In this document: piece by piece, positions 1 through 5,587 of the stretch | How positions within the stretch are numbered: position 1 is the stretch's first letter | Layout: each line of letters opens with the position of its first letter | NCBI GenBank assembly: GCA_934256595.1 | Contig: CAKQOW010000055.1 | Coordinates: 1-15,677, forward strand | Source of the DNA: an uncultured Clostridia bacterium | Lineage (GTDB): Bacteria; Bacillota; Clostridia; Peptostreptococcales; Anaerovoracaceae | Direction of reading: 5' to 3' | DNA length: 15,677 nt | Program-made: the position numbers and the translations under genes | The notes under the pieces: generated by a model | What the model saw: the letters and a program-made list of their open reading frames with translations, nothing else | Databases searched by the model: none | Told to the model about the DNA's origin: nothing

Positions 1-23
1 TGACCCCATACCGTTTTTTAAGT

Positions 24-425
24 TTATTTCATACAGGAGCAGCTGCAGTCCATACAGTCTGCTTCTTTTTCTTCCTGTGTTTTTGGCTTGAAAAGCGCTT
101 TGACCGGCCTGAGCATATGAAAATATGCAGACATAAATCTGATAATACCCTCCATTTTCTTCTCTTTAAGAGCATTTATAAGGGAGCTTGCATAGGTGCA
201 GCCAGACTCATTGATGGAATAGTAATTCCACTTGCCATCTTTGCGGCTTGTAACAAGTCCCGAGTCGCATAATATTTTCATATGATGAGAAAGCGTCGGC
301 TGCTTGATTTTAAGATCGTCAAGCAGGACGCAGGCGCACTGCTCACCCTCGCAAAGCAGCTCAAGTACTCTAACTCTGCTCTCATCCGTAAAAGCTTTAA
401 ACACTCGCATATATTCTGAATTCAT
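24..425 (-). CDS. arsR: ArsR-family metalloregulatory repressor
   Basis: This 133-residue protein is a winged-helix ArsR/SmtB repressor that would release DNA on binding a thiophilic metal(loid), probably arsenite. The recognition helix is QPTLSHHMKIL (residues 42-52), followed by the wing (RKDGKWNYYSI, 61-71). The cysteine pair EQCACVLL (C30, C32) sits where ArsR proteins carry the As(III)-binding ELCVCDL motif. A second cluster, C124-x2-C-x-C-x-C131, lies at the extreme C-terminus. The ATG follows a GGAGG site with normal spacing. Downstream genes, possibly an ars operon on the same strand, are outside the window. Metal specificity is inferred from the cysteine pattern; the family call is secure. 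Confidence 0.9.
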   Translation of the reverse strand: MNSEYMRVFKAFTDESRVRVLELLCEGEQCACVLLDDLKIKQPTLSHHMKILCDSGLVTSRKDGKWNYYSINESGCTYASSLINALKEKKMEGIIRFMSAYFHMLRPVKALFKPKTQEEKEADCMDCSCSCMK

Positions 426-456
426 AACAGACCTCCGTATCGGTATTGATAATACA

Positions 457-486
457 AGTATATATCAATATATTGAAAAAAATCAA
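457..486 (-). promoter_or_regulatory. arsR promoter with internal palindrome (likely operator)
   Basis: On the minus strand a -35 TTGATT (486-481) and a -10 TATACT (462-457) are 18 bases apart, with the arsR start codon about 30 bases further on. A perfect 12-base palindrome TCAATATATTGA (465-476) fills the spacer. Binding there by the ArsR dimer would block polymerase, so autorepression is inferred. Confidence 0.6.
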
Positions 487-496
487 TAACATATAT

Positions 497-524
497 AAAA
501 AAAGAGTACGCATAAAGCATACTC
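497..524 (-). terminator. Rho-independent terminator after alr
   Basis: Read on the minus strand, GAGTATGC (524-517) pairs with GCGTACTC (511-504) across a 5-base loop with one G-U pair, followed by seven T residues (503-497). It begins 12 bases past the alr stop codon and separates alr from the arsR promoter. Confidence 0.8.
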
Positions 525-536
525 CGAATACTTTGC

Positions 537-1673
537 TTATCTGACATAGACTTTTGGAAGCCTCTGACCGAAAGCGCAGATGATTTCATAATTAATAGTT
601 CCCGTAGCCCTGGCGATATCATCGGCTAAAATAGTGTTTTTGCCGTCACTTCCCATTATTATAACTTCATCGCCTACCTTGACATCGGGCACATCGGTTA
701 CATCTATCATGCACTGGTCCATACAGATATTGCCGGCAAGCGGCGCTTTAACACCGTTGACTATAACCTCTCCCTTAGGTGCATACGGTCTTGGGTAGCC
801 GTCTGCATATCCGAGGGCAATAGTTGCTATTTTGCTTGGACGCTCTGATATGAACTCTCTGCCGTAGCTGACAGAAAAACCGGTCGGCACCTCTTTGAGA
901 TGTGAAATGGTTGCCTTTACAGACATAACAGGCTTTAGCGAAAGACTGCTTTTGTTAACCTCATCTGACGGATAGCAGCCGTAAAGTATAATTCCGGGAC
1001 GTACCGCATCGAAATATACTGACGGAAGATCCATTACCGAGGCGCTGTTTGCAAAGGTTCTCATAGGAATTTCTATGCCTGCGGCTATAAGTTTGTTGTA
1101 AAATTCATTGAAGCACTGCTCCTGCTGCCGCGAGAAAGTTTTGTCGGCAGAGTCTGCTGTGGACATGTGAGAAAACAGGCCCGCTATCTTAAAGTTTGGA
1201 AGCTGTGAAATCTCTTTGATTTCAGAAATAGCGTTTTTGTCCCACGTCAGATAGCCTATTCGGCCCATACCTGTATCTGCGGTAATGAAGCCCGATACTG
1301 TTTTGCCGGCTTCGGCGGCAGTCTTTGAAATTGCTCTGGCGTTTTCCAGACTGTTTATAACGGGGGTGATATCGTATTCAACAAGCACGCTTGAATAAAA
1401 GTCAGGTGTCAGGCTCAGTGATATAATCTGCTCTGTTGCGCCAGCCTCTCTTAAAACAATGGCTTCCTGAAGCGTTGATACGGCAAAGGTGTCAACACCG
1501 TTTGCTCTGAGGACTTCGGCAACCTTGACAGAGCCGTGACCATAGCCGTCAGCCTTGACAACTCCTATTATTTTGGTGCCTCTTCCCAGCTTGGCTTTGA
1601 TATTCTTTATGTTATAATCTAGATTGGATAAATTTATTTCTGCCCATACAGGCCGTATAGCTTCTTTGTACAT
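537..1673 (-). CDS. alr: Alanine racemase
   Basis: PLP-dependent racemase that interconverts L- and D-alanine, supplying D-Ala for peptidoglycan. The 378-residue length is typical. The PLP-binding lysine is K40 in VVKADGYGHG, at the start of the TIM-barrel domain. The second catalytic base is the tyrosine Y270 in SVSYGREF. RPGIILYG (225-232) contributes phosphate and carboxylate contacts, and GNICMDQCMID (314-324) is the usual substrate-entry segment. The C-terminal beta-domain is complete. The ATG is preceded by AGGAG. It has its own promoter upstream and a terminator downstream, so it is likely monocistronic. A catabolic or spore-specific role cannot be excluded, but no amino-acid degradation genes are adjacent. 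Confidence 0.97.
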   Translation of the reverse strand: MYKEAIRPVWAEINLSNLDYNIKNIKAKLGRGTKIIGVVKADGYGHGSVKVAEVLRANGVDTFAVSTLQEAIVLREAGATEQIISLSLTPDFYSSVLVEYDITPVINSLENARAISKTAAEAGKTVSGFITADTGMGRIGYLTWDKNAISEIKEISQLPNFKIAGLFSHMSTADSADKTFSRQQEQCFNEFYNKLIAAGIEIPMRTFANSASVMDLPSVYFDAVRPGIILYGCYPSDEVNKSSLSLKPVMSVKATISHLKEVPTGFSVSYGREFISERPSKIATIALGYADGYPRPYAPKGEVIVNGVKAPLAGNICMDQCMIDVTDVPDVKVGDEVIIMGSDGKNTILADDIARATGTINYEIICAFGQRLPKVYVR

Positions 1674-1713
1674 TTGTATTCTCCTGTAAATTATGTATTA
1701 GAAAACACTATTT

Positions 1714-1742
1714 ATTCTATCATTACAGAAGCCATATTTCAA
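1714..1742 (-). promoter_or_regulatory. Sigma-A-type promoter for alr
   Basis: On the minus strand, TTGAAA (1742-1737) and TAGAAT (1719-1714) are separated by exactly 17 bases. The alr start codon lies about 40 bases downstream. This suggests alr is transcribed independently of the SDR gene upstream. Confidence 0.65.
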
Positions 1743-1838
1743 GTACGGTGCCGATGTTTGCAGGTATATTCCGAAACTGCGCAGGGATATTACGGCGGGC
1801 AGGTATGAAGCTTTGTTTCAGGAAGGAAACTGCGGTCG

Positions 1839-2837
1839 TCAGTCCGTAAGATTTTCGCGTATCCATACAATCGTATCTCTTAGCGTTTCGGAGAGTTCTC
1901 TTGGCGAATATCCCAGTTCGGTAGTTGCTTTTTCGTGGGAAAACAGACCGTTTGAGCCAAGTACGGAAATAGAATACGGTGTAAAAAAAGGCTTTTGATT
2001 TTTTCGTATGCTGCGTGCTTCATAAAACGGCGCAATAAGTCGGGCAAGAAATAGAGGAGCGCATAGCAGAGGCGGCTTGCGGGATGTAACAGCGGCGGCT
2101 GTGCTAAGGAGTTCTTTTACGGTGACATAATGCCCCGACAGGATATAGCAGCTGCCGGCTTTGCCGTATTGTGAGCAGGCAATTATTCCTGCCGCAACAT
2201 CCCGGACGTCTACAAAATCATATCCGCCGTTTACGCTCATAGAAAACGAGCCGGTGCAGAAGGCCCTGAGCATTTCGGTTACATTGCCGCAGGACAGATC
2301 CCCCGGCCCTATAATTCCCGATGGGTGAACAATTGAGGCGTTAATACCCTGCCCGGTAGCGTCAAGGACCGCGTTTGTTGCCATTGCTTTGCTTTTGGCA
2401 TAATCTCCTTCGACTGTATCAGGTGAGAAGTCATATGTTTCGGTAATGATTTCACCTTTGGGTTTTTCGGGAATTGAATGAACGGAGCTGACATATATCA
2501 GCTTGCCGACATTGTGAAGCCTGCATAGGCTGATAATGTTTTCGGTGCCCTGTACGTTTATTCTGTAGATTGATTTATCAGGAGAAGATGCAATGGAAAT
2601 CATACCGGCGCAGTGTATCACGCAATATTCACGACCTGTGTTTTGGAAGGCTTCATCAAGGGAGCCTCTGTCCGTAATATCACCGTAAAAAACGGAAATA
2701 CCGTCAGGCAGAGAATGTATGAGAGGGTCGGATTTCATAACGAGCGCCGAAACAGTAAACCCTCTTTCGGTCAGTTTTCTTACAAGAGTTCTGCCGAGAA
2801 AGCCTGTTGCTCCCGTAACCAGATATTTTGTATACAT
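1839..2837 (-). CDS. NAD(P)-dependent epimerase/dehydratase (extended SDR)
   Basis: A 332-residue extended short-chain dehydrogenase/reductase. The N-terminal Rossmann motif is GATGFLG (glycines 9, 12, 15), a conserved aspartate follows in YGDITD (51-56), and the catalytic set is serine in VSS (116-118) with Y146-x3-K150 in DYAKSKAM. The HPSGIIGPGD segment (171-180) is typical of dihydroflavonol-reductase-like and NAD-dependent epimerase/dehydratase proteins. The substrate is not predictable: sugar nucleotides, sterol-like or aldehyde substrates are all used by relatives. The ATG follows AAAGGAG. It is preceded by the terminator of the next gene, and 165 bases separate it from alr. No pathway genes adjoin it. 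Confidence 0.88.
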   Translation of the reverse strand: MYTKYLVTGATGFLGRTLVRKLTERGFTVSALVMKSDPLIHSLPDGISVFYGDITDRGSLDEAFQNTGREYCVIHCAGMISIASSPDKSIYRINVQGTENIISLCRLHNVGKLIYVSSVHSIPEKPKGEIITETYDFSPDTVEGDYAKSKAMATNAVLDATGQGINASIVHPSGIIGPGDLSCGNVTEMLRAFCTGSFSMSVNGGYDFVDVRDVAAGIIACSQYGKAGSCYILSGHYVTVKELLSTAAAVTSRKPPLLCAPLFLARLIAPFYEARSIRKNQKPFFTPYSISVLGSNGLFSHEKATTELGYSPRELSETLRDTIVWIRENLTD

Positions 2838-2871
2838 ATCATCAGCTCCTTTCAGTATTGCTTTGAGGTTG

Positions 2872-2912
2872 AAAAAAACCGCCTTAAATATAGTCTGAAT
2901 ATCAAGGCGGTT
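2872..2912 (-). terminator. Terminator of the NrdD-tail-like gene
   Basis: AACCGCCTT (2877-2885) pairs perfectly with AAGGCGGTT (2904-2912). On the minus strand the stem is followed by seven T residues (2878-2872). The loop is long (18 bases). It ends transcription about 25 bases past the stop codon of the 2938-3222 gene. Confidence 0.75.
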
Positions 2913-2937
2913 TATTACGGCTATTATTAAATTAAGT

Positions 2938-3222
2938 TCAGATCTGCTCCATACCTACGCAGCTGCCGAGAGAATGTTTGACTCTGTCGGCTTCTTCTGC
3001 GGTCTTAGCATCATTCCACATATCCATGGTTCCTACAAGGTAGCCTGTAATTCTTCGGATGCGCTCAAAAGGAACCTTTGTGAATTTGTAGTTGAGATCT
3101 GCATAGTCCCCGTCTATATTAATATCCAGAGATTCAAGTTTTCTGTTGTATTTGTTCTGAAGATAATCAACATATGCCATAGCCTCATTGTGAGGCGCAT
3201 TACCTGTAATCTGTATATTCAA
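2938..3222 (-). CDS. Small stand-alone protein resembling the NrdD C-terminal (glycyl radical) tail
   Basis: A 94-residue protein starting at TTG: AAGGAGGG lies 7 bases upstream, whereas the longer in-frame ATG at 3333 has no ribosome binding site and adds a low-complexity leader. Residues 55-81 (IRRITGYLVGTMDMWNDAK followed by AEEADR) match the way anaerobic ribonucleoside-triphosphate reductases end: RxxGYL with the radical glycine position, then a W/N-x-K-x2-E-x2-DR segment. The candidate glycine is G60. The N-terminal half (NIQITGN.., then LNYKFTKVPFERI) does not look like NrdD catalytic barrel, and the tail cysteine pairs of full NrdD are absent (only C88). Short clostridial proteins of this type are commonly annotated as NrdD-related. 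Function is unproven: it may be a small glycyl radical or regulatory protein. Confidence 0.65.
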   Translation of the reverse strand: MNIQITGNAPHNEAMAYVDYLQNKYNRKLESLDINIDGDYADLNYKFTKVPFERIRRITGYLVGTMDMWNDAKTAEEADRVKHSLGSCVGMEQI

Positions 3223-3364
3223 AAATAATCCCTCCTTAAATAAATTTCTCTTTGTAATTATATATTTTACTACACATACTACATTTTGTATATAAAAAAA
3301 CAAAAAAACATTAAAAAAACAAGATATAGACAAAAACCTCCGAAATTAAAAAATGCCGAAGGAC

Positions 3365-3394
3365 TTGAAAAACACACGCGGTCTGTGGTATTAT
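3365..3394 (+). promoter_or_regulatory. Promoter of tRNA-Arg(CCU)
   Basis: TTGAAA (3365-3370), an 18-base spacer and TATTAT (3389-3394), with TG one base ahead of the -10 (extended -10). The mature tRNA begins 15 bases downstream. Confidence 0.6.
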
Positions 3395-3408
3395 CTATAG
3401 GTAAATCT

Positions 3409-3484
3409 GCTCCCGTAGCTCAGGGGATAGAGCGTCGGTTTCCTAAACCGTGCGTCGGAGGTTCGAATCCTCTCGGGAGTGCCA
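3409..3484 (+). tRNA. tRNA-Arg (anticodon CCU)
   Basis: A full cloverleaf folds by hand. The acceptor stem is GCTCCCG with CGGGAGT (terminal G-U), and the D stem is GCTC/GAGC. The anticodon stem is TCGGT/ACCGT with loop TTCCTAA, giving anticodon CCT at 3442-3444. The T arm is GGAGG-TTCGAAT-CCTCT, followed by discriminator G and an encoded CCA (3482-3484). It reads the arginine codon AGG. Its first 22 bases after the acceptor variable part are identical to those of the tRNA-Arg at 7487. Confidence 0.95.
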
Positions 3485-3489
3485 ATCTC

Positions 3490-3535
3490 AAACCGCTTGA
3501 AAACATTGATATTTCAGTGATTTCGGCGGTTTTTG
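3490..3535 (+). terminator. Terminator downstream of tRNA-Arg(CCU)
   Basis: AAACCGC (3490-3496) pairs with GCGGTTT (3526-3532) and runs into a T-rich tract. The long loop holds a second short stem, TGAAA/TTTCA (3498-3502 with 3512-3516). Confidence 0.6.
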
Positions 3536-3781
3536 TTTTGCCCTTTAATTCCCATTTGTTACGAAAATGTATAACTGAAAGGTTATTTGGAGTCGTTTTG
3601 AGAGGGACACCCTGTGGGACACCTGCGGTATATGCATAATGTCTTATTAATTTTTTAAGAAAATGCTTGCAGGGTATTTAAAAATCCTGTTCAAATACTT
3701 ATAATATATATATGCGTGTTTTAATATAAACAAGAGTATACAAATCGTGAGGAATATAAGCTGTGGTTTGCTGAATTCAAC
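3536..3781 (+). other. Gene-poor stretch between tRNA-Arg and hicA
   Basis: No supportable gene. It holds a direct repeat GGGACACC (3604-3611 and 3616-3623, 12 bases apart) that reads RGTPCGTP in the frame ending at 3639, then AT-rich DNA. Its position between a tRNA 3' end and a toxin-antitoxin pair is where remnants of an integrated element would be expected; I cannot identify an integrase. Confidence 0.35.
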
Positions 3782-3785
3782 TATA

Positions 3786-3837
3786 ATACGCATAGCTATT
3801 GAAAGATTATTGACAATGCGCATAAAATACGTATAAT
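3786..3837 (+). promoter_or_regulatory. hicAB promoter with repeated CGCATA boxes
   Basis: A near-consensus promoter: TTGACA (3810-3815), 16 bases, TATAAT (3832-3837), with hicA starting 17 bases further on. The spacer contains two perfect palindromes, ATGCGCAT (3816-3823) and ATACGTAT (3827-3834). A related ATACGCATA lies at 3786-3794, 30 bases before ATGCGCATA. HicB-type antitoxins usually repress their own operon, so these are candidate HicB operators. Confidence 0.6.
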
Positions 3838-3853
3838 AAATGGAGGGGCAGAG

Positions 3854-4027
3854 ATGAAAACAAAAGACCTTATAGAGCTTTTGGAGAGAAACGGCTGGAC
3901 ATTTAAAGGGCACGGAGCAAACCACGATATATATGTTAAAGACGGTAAAAGAGAAAGTATAGTAAGGCATAGAGAAACAGATGAACAGTTGGCAAGGACA
4001 ATTATCAGAAGACAGGGTCTGAAATAA
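3854..4027 (+). CDS. hicA: HicA-family mRNA interferase toxin
   Basis: A 57-residue protein of the HicA/YcfA double-stranded-RNA-binding fold, a ribosome-independent mRNA-cleaving toxin. It begins MKTKDLIELLERNGW and shows the family pattern: GW followed by the active-site histidine segment KGHGANHDIY (H24, in place of the usual GSHH), then IVRHRET (37-42, equivalent to VPxHxE), then an LARTIIRRQGL C-terminal helix. The length is normal. GGAGGGG lies 5 bases before the ATG. It is followed after 50 bases by the hicB antitoxin, in the usual toxin-first order. It is too short for common ORF-length cut-offs. Confidence 0.85.
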   Translation: MKTKDLIELLERNGWTFKGHGANHDIYVKDGKRESIVRHRETDEQLARTIIRRQGLK

Positions 4028-4077
4028 ATTTGTCTCTTTTGGTAATATAGTATAGATAATGATTGGAGGGTTCTGAA

Positions 4078-4491
4078 ATGAAAAATGCATACCCTATTGT
4101 TATGACACAGGGAGAAGAGTTTATTGTAGTATTTATTCCGGATTTCAATATTAATACACAGGGAAAGGATATACCTGAGGCAATAGAAATGGCAAGGGAT
4201 GCCATTGGAGTTATAGGGATTGATATGGAGGACGACGGAGAAGCGCTGCCGGAACCGTCAGATTTTGAAAAAATCCGAACAGAAATTCAGCCGAACGATA
4301 TTATATCGTTGGTTGATGTTGACTTTGAAGAATACCGCAGAAAAAACGATATGCGTGCTGTTAAGAAAAACTGCACAATTCCTTCGTGGCTGAATTTTGA
4401 GGCAGAGCGCGCAGGCATTAATTTCTCCGCAGTTTTGCAGGCAGCACTGAAAAACGAATTGAATATTTTTAACAGAAGAATAAAAGAATAA
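4078..4491 (+). CDS. hicB: HicB-family antitoxin
   Basis: The 137-residue partner of HicA. Residues 1-60 form the HicB partial RNase H-like fold (YPIVMTQGEEFIVVFIPDFNINTQGKD, then a helix EAIEMARDAIGVIGI) that caps the toxin. Residues 99-127 (CTIPSWLNFEAERAGINFSAVLQAALKNEL) are a ribbon-helix-helix-type DNA-binding tail, used for operator binding. The ATG at 4078 is chosen because GGAGGG lies 7 bases upstream; a TTG further upstream would swallow that site. The gene is co-oriented with hicA and shares its promoter. No clear terminator follows. Confidence 0.88.
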   Translation: MKNAYPIVMTQGEEFIVVFIPDFNINTQGKDIPEAIEMARDAIGVIGIDMEDDGEALPEPSDFEKIRTEIQPNDIISLVDVDFEEYRRKNDMRAVKKNCTIPSWLNFEAERAGINFSAVLQAALKNELNIFNRRIKE

Positions 4492-4578
4492 ACGTAAATT
4501 AAAAGTGTCTGATACAGAGCTGCAGCTTTATCATTACCGGCCTGCTGTGCATATAGATATGTATAGGAGGTTTGCCAA

Positions 4579-4809
4579 ATGAAGAATACCGATTTCACAG
4601 AGTGGATTAAAGCGGCGGGTGTCAGATGCATCAGAACAGCCTGTCAGAGCGCGGCGGCTGTTATAGGCACGGCGGCGATTATGAGTCAGGTGGACTGGAA
4701 ACTGGTAATCTCAACAGCAGCTCTCGCAGGAATTCTGTCGGTGCTGACTTCCCTTGGAGGTCTGCCGGAATGTCCCTGCGGAGAGGATAAAAAGGACAGC
4801 AGTAAATGA
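4579..4809 (+). CDS. Small r1t-type holin-like membrane protein
   Basis: A 76-residue protein with two short hydrophobic segments (about 21-36 and 40-60) and a charged C-terminus (GEDKKDSSK). The pattern RCIRTACQSAAAVIGT, VDWKLVISTAALAGILSVLTSLGGLPE closely resembles phage r1t-type holins, small membrane proteins that permit lysin release. AGGAGG lies 8 bases before the ATG. Its stop overlaps the start of pgeF as ATGA (4806-4809), so the two are probably translationally coupled. No endolysin or other phage genes are nearby. It may be a prophage relic or a domesticated membrane protein acting with the cell-wall enzyme downstream. Confidence 0.75.
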   Translation: MKNTDFTEWIKAAGVRCIRTACQSAAAVIGTAAIMSQVDWKLVISTAALAGILSVLTSLGGLPECPCGEDKKDSSK

Positions 4810-5501
4810 AACCATATATAGACGGACTTAAAGACAAATATATCAGAAGCTTTTTTACAACAGCAGCAGGTGCAGCCCGGACACCATATACAAATGATGC
4901 GGTCAGAGCTGCGCTTGGTATGCAGGATATTATCTGGGTCAGAAGCAGACAGGTTCACAAGGATTGTATCCTTGCGATAGACCAAAAACCCGAAACAGAC
5001 CTTATTCTTGACGGATACGATGCTTTTGTGACAGATATTCCGGGTATATGCCTTATAACAGCTCATGCCGACTGCATACCTGTACAGCTTTATGATGCAG
5101 ACAGGAAAGTAATAGCGGCAGTTCACGCCGGATGGAGGGGTACGGCGCTTGGCATTGCGGCAAAGACGGCAGAGCTTATGAAAGCAAAGTATGATTGTGG
5201 CAATATCAGAGGGTATATAGGTCCCGGAATATCAAAGTGCTGCTTTGAAACTGATGCTGATGTTCCGCAGGCTATGCGGGAAGCTTTTAAATGGGCGGAC
5301 GAATATATATCAGAGGGCAGAGCGGCAGGCAAGTTTTATGTGGACCTCAAGGGCATTAATGCAAGGCAGCTTGAGGAGGCAGGTGTCAGGAATATTGAAG
5401 TAAGTGATATATGCACCTGCTGCAATGAGAATTTCTGCTCTCACAGAAGAAATCCTACCGGTAATCTCAGAATGGCATCGGGAATATGTCTTTTGGCCTG
5501 A
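4806..5501 (+). CDS. pgeF: Peptidoglycan editing factor PgeF / YfiH (laccase-domain family)
   Basis: A 231-residue YfiH/PgeF protein, a Cu-oxidase_4 family member related to eukaryotic LACC1/FAMIN. Bacterial relatives are linked to peptidoglycan fidelity and show purine nucleoside phosphorylase/deaminase activities. The metal-site residues are visible: RQVH (H51), TAHADC (H87, C90) and VHAGWRGT (H107). The supporting motifs are IGPGISKCCFE (138-148) and a C-terminal CTCCNENFCSHRR (203-215). Length and start are normal, and translation probably depends on the overlapping holin-like gene. It ends just before a strong hairpin shared with the convergent antiporter gene. The exact physiological substrate is not settled. 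Confidence 0.93.
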   Translation: MKPYIDGLKDKYIRSFFTTAAGAARTPYTNDAVRAALGMQDIIWVRSRQVHKDCILAIDQKPETDLILDGYDAFVTDIPGICLITAHADCIPVQLYDADRKVIAAVHAGWRGTALGIAAKTAELMKAKYDCGNIRGYIGPGISKCCFETDADVPQAMREAFKWADEYISEGRAAGKFYVDLKGINARQLEEAGVRNIEVSDICTCCNENFCSHRRNPTGNLRMASGICLLA

Positions 5502-5545
5502 CACTGTGTATGACCGGCAACAGAATATGCTGAAACGATATAGAA

Positions 5546-5570
5546 AAGCGCACCGGAGGTGCGCTTAAAA
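5546..5570. terminator. Shared hairpin between convergent pgeF and antiporter gene
   Basis: AAGCGCACC (5546-5554) and GGTGCGCTT (5558-5566) form a perfect 9-base-pair stem with a 3-base loop. It is flanked by AAAA on both sides, giving short T tracts in both readings. It lies 45 bases past pgeF and about 20 bases past the minus-strand stop, so it probably serves both. Confidence 0.7.
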
Positions 5571-5587
5571 TCTTTGTTATGTTCTGA

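Noticed and set aside
1681..1742. T-box or other riboswitch before alr
   Set aside because: The leader from the mapped promoter elements is only about 40 bases, too short for a T-box.
3223..3333. Longer N-terminus of the NrdD-tail-like protein from ATG at 3333
   Set aside because: There is no Shine-Dalgarno before that ATG, and the added residues are encoded by AT-rich promoter DNA; AAGGAGGG with TTG at 3222 fits much better.
3286..3639. 117-residue plus-strand open frame
   Set aside because: It runs straight through tRNA-Arg(CCU) and has no ribosome binding site.
3647..4205. Minus-strand open frames opposite hicA/hicB
   Set aside because: They are shadows of hicA and hicB, with hydrophobic low-complexity translation and no start signals.
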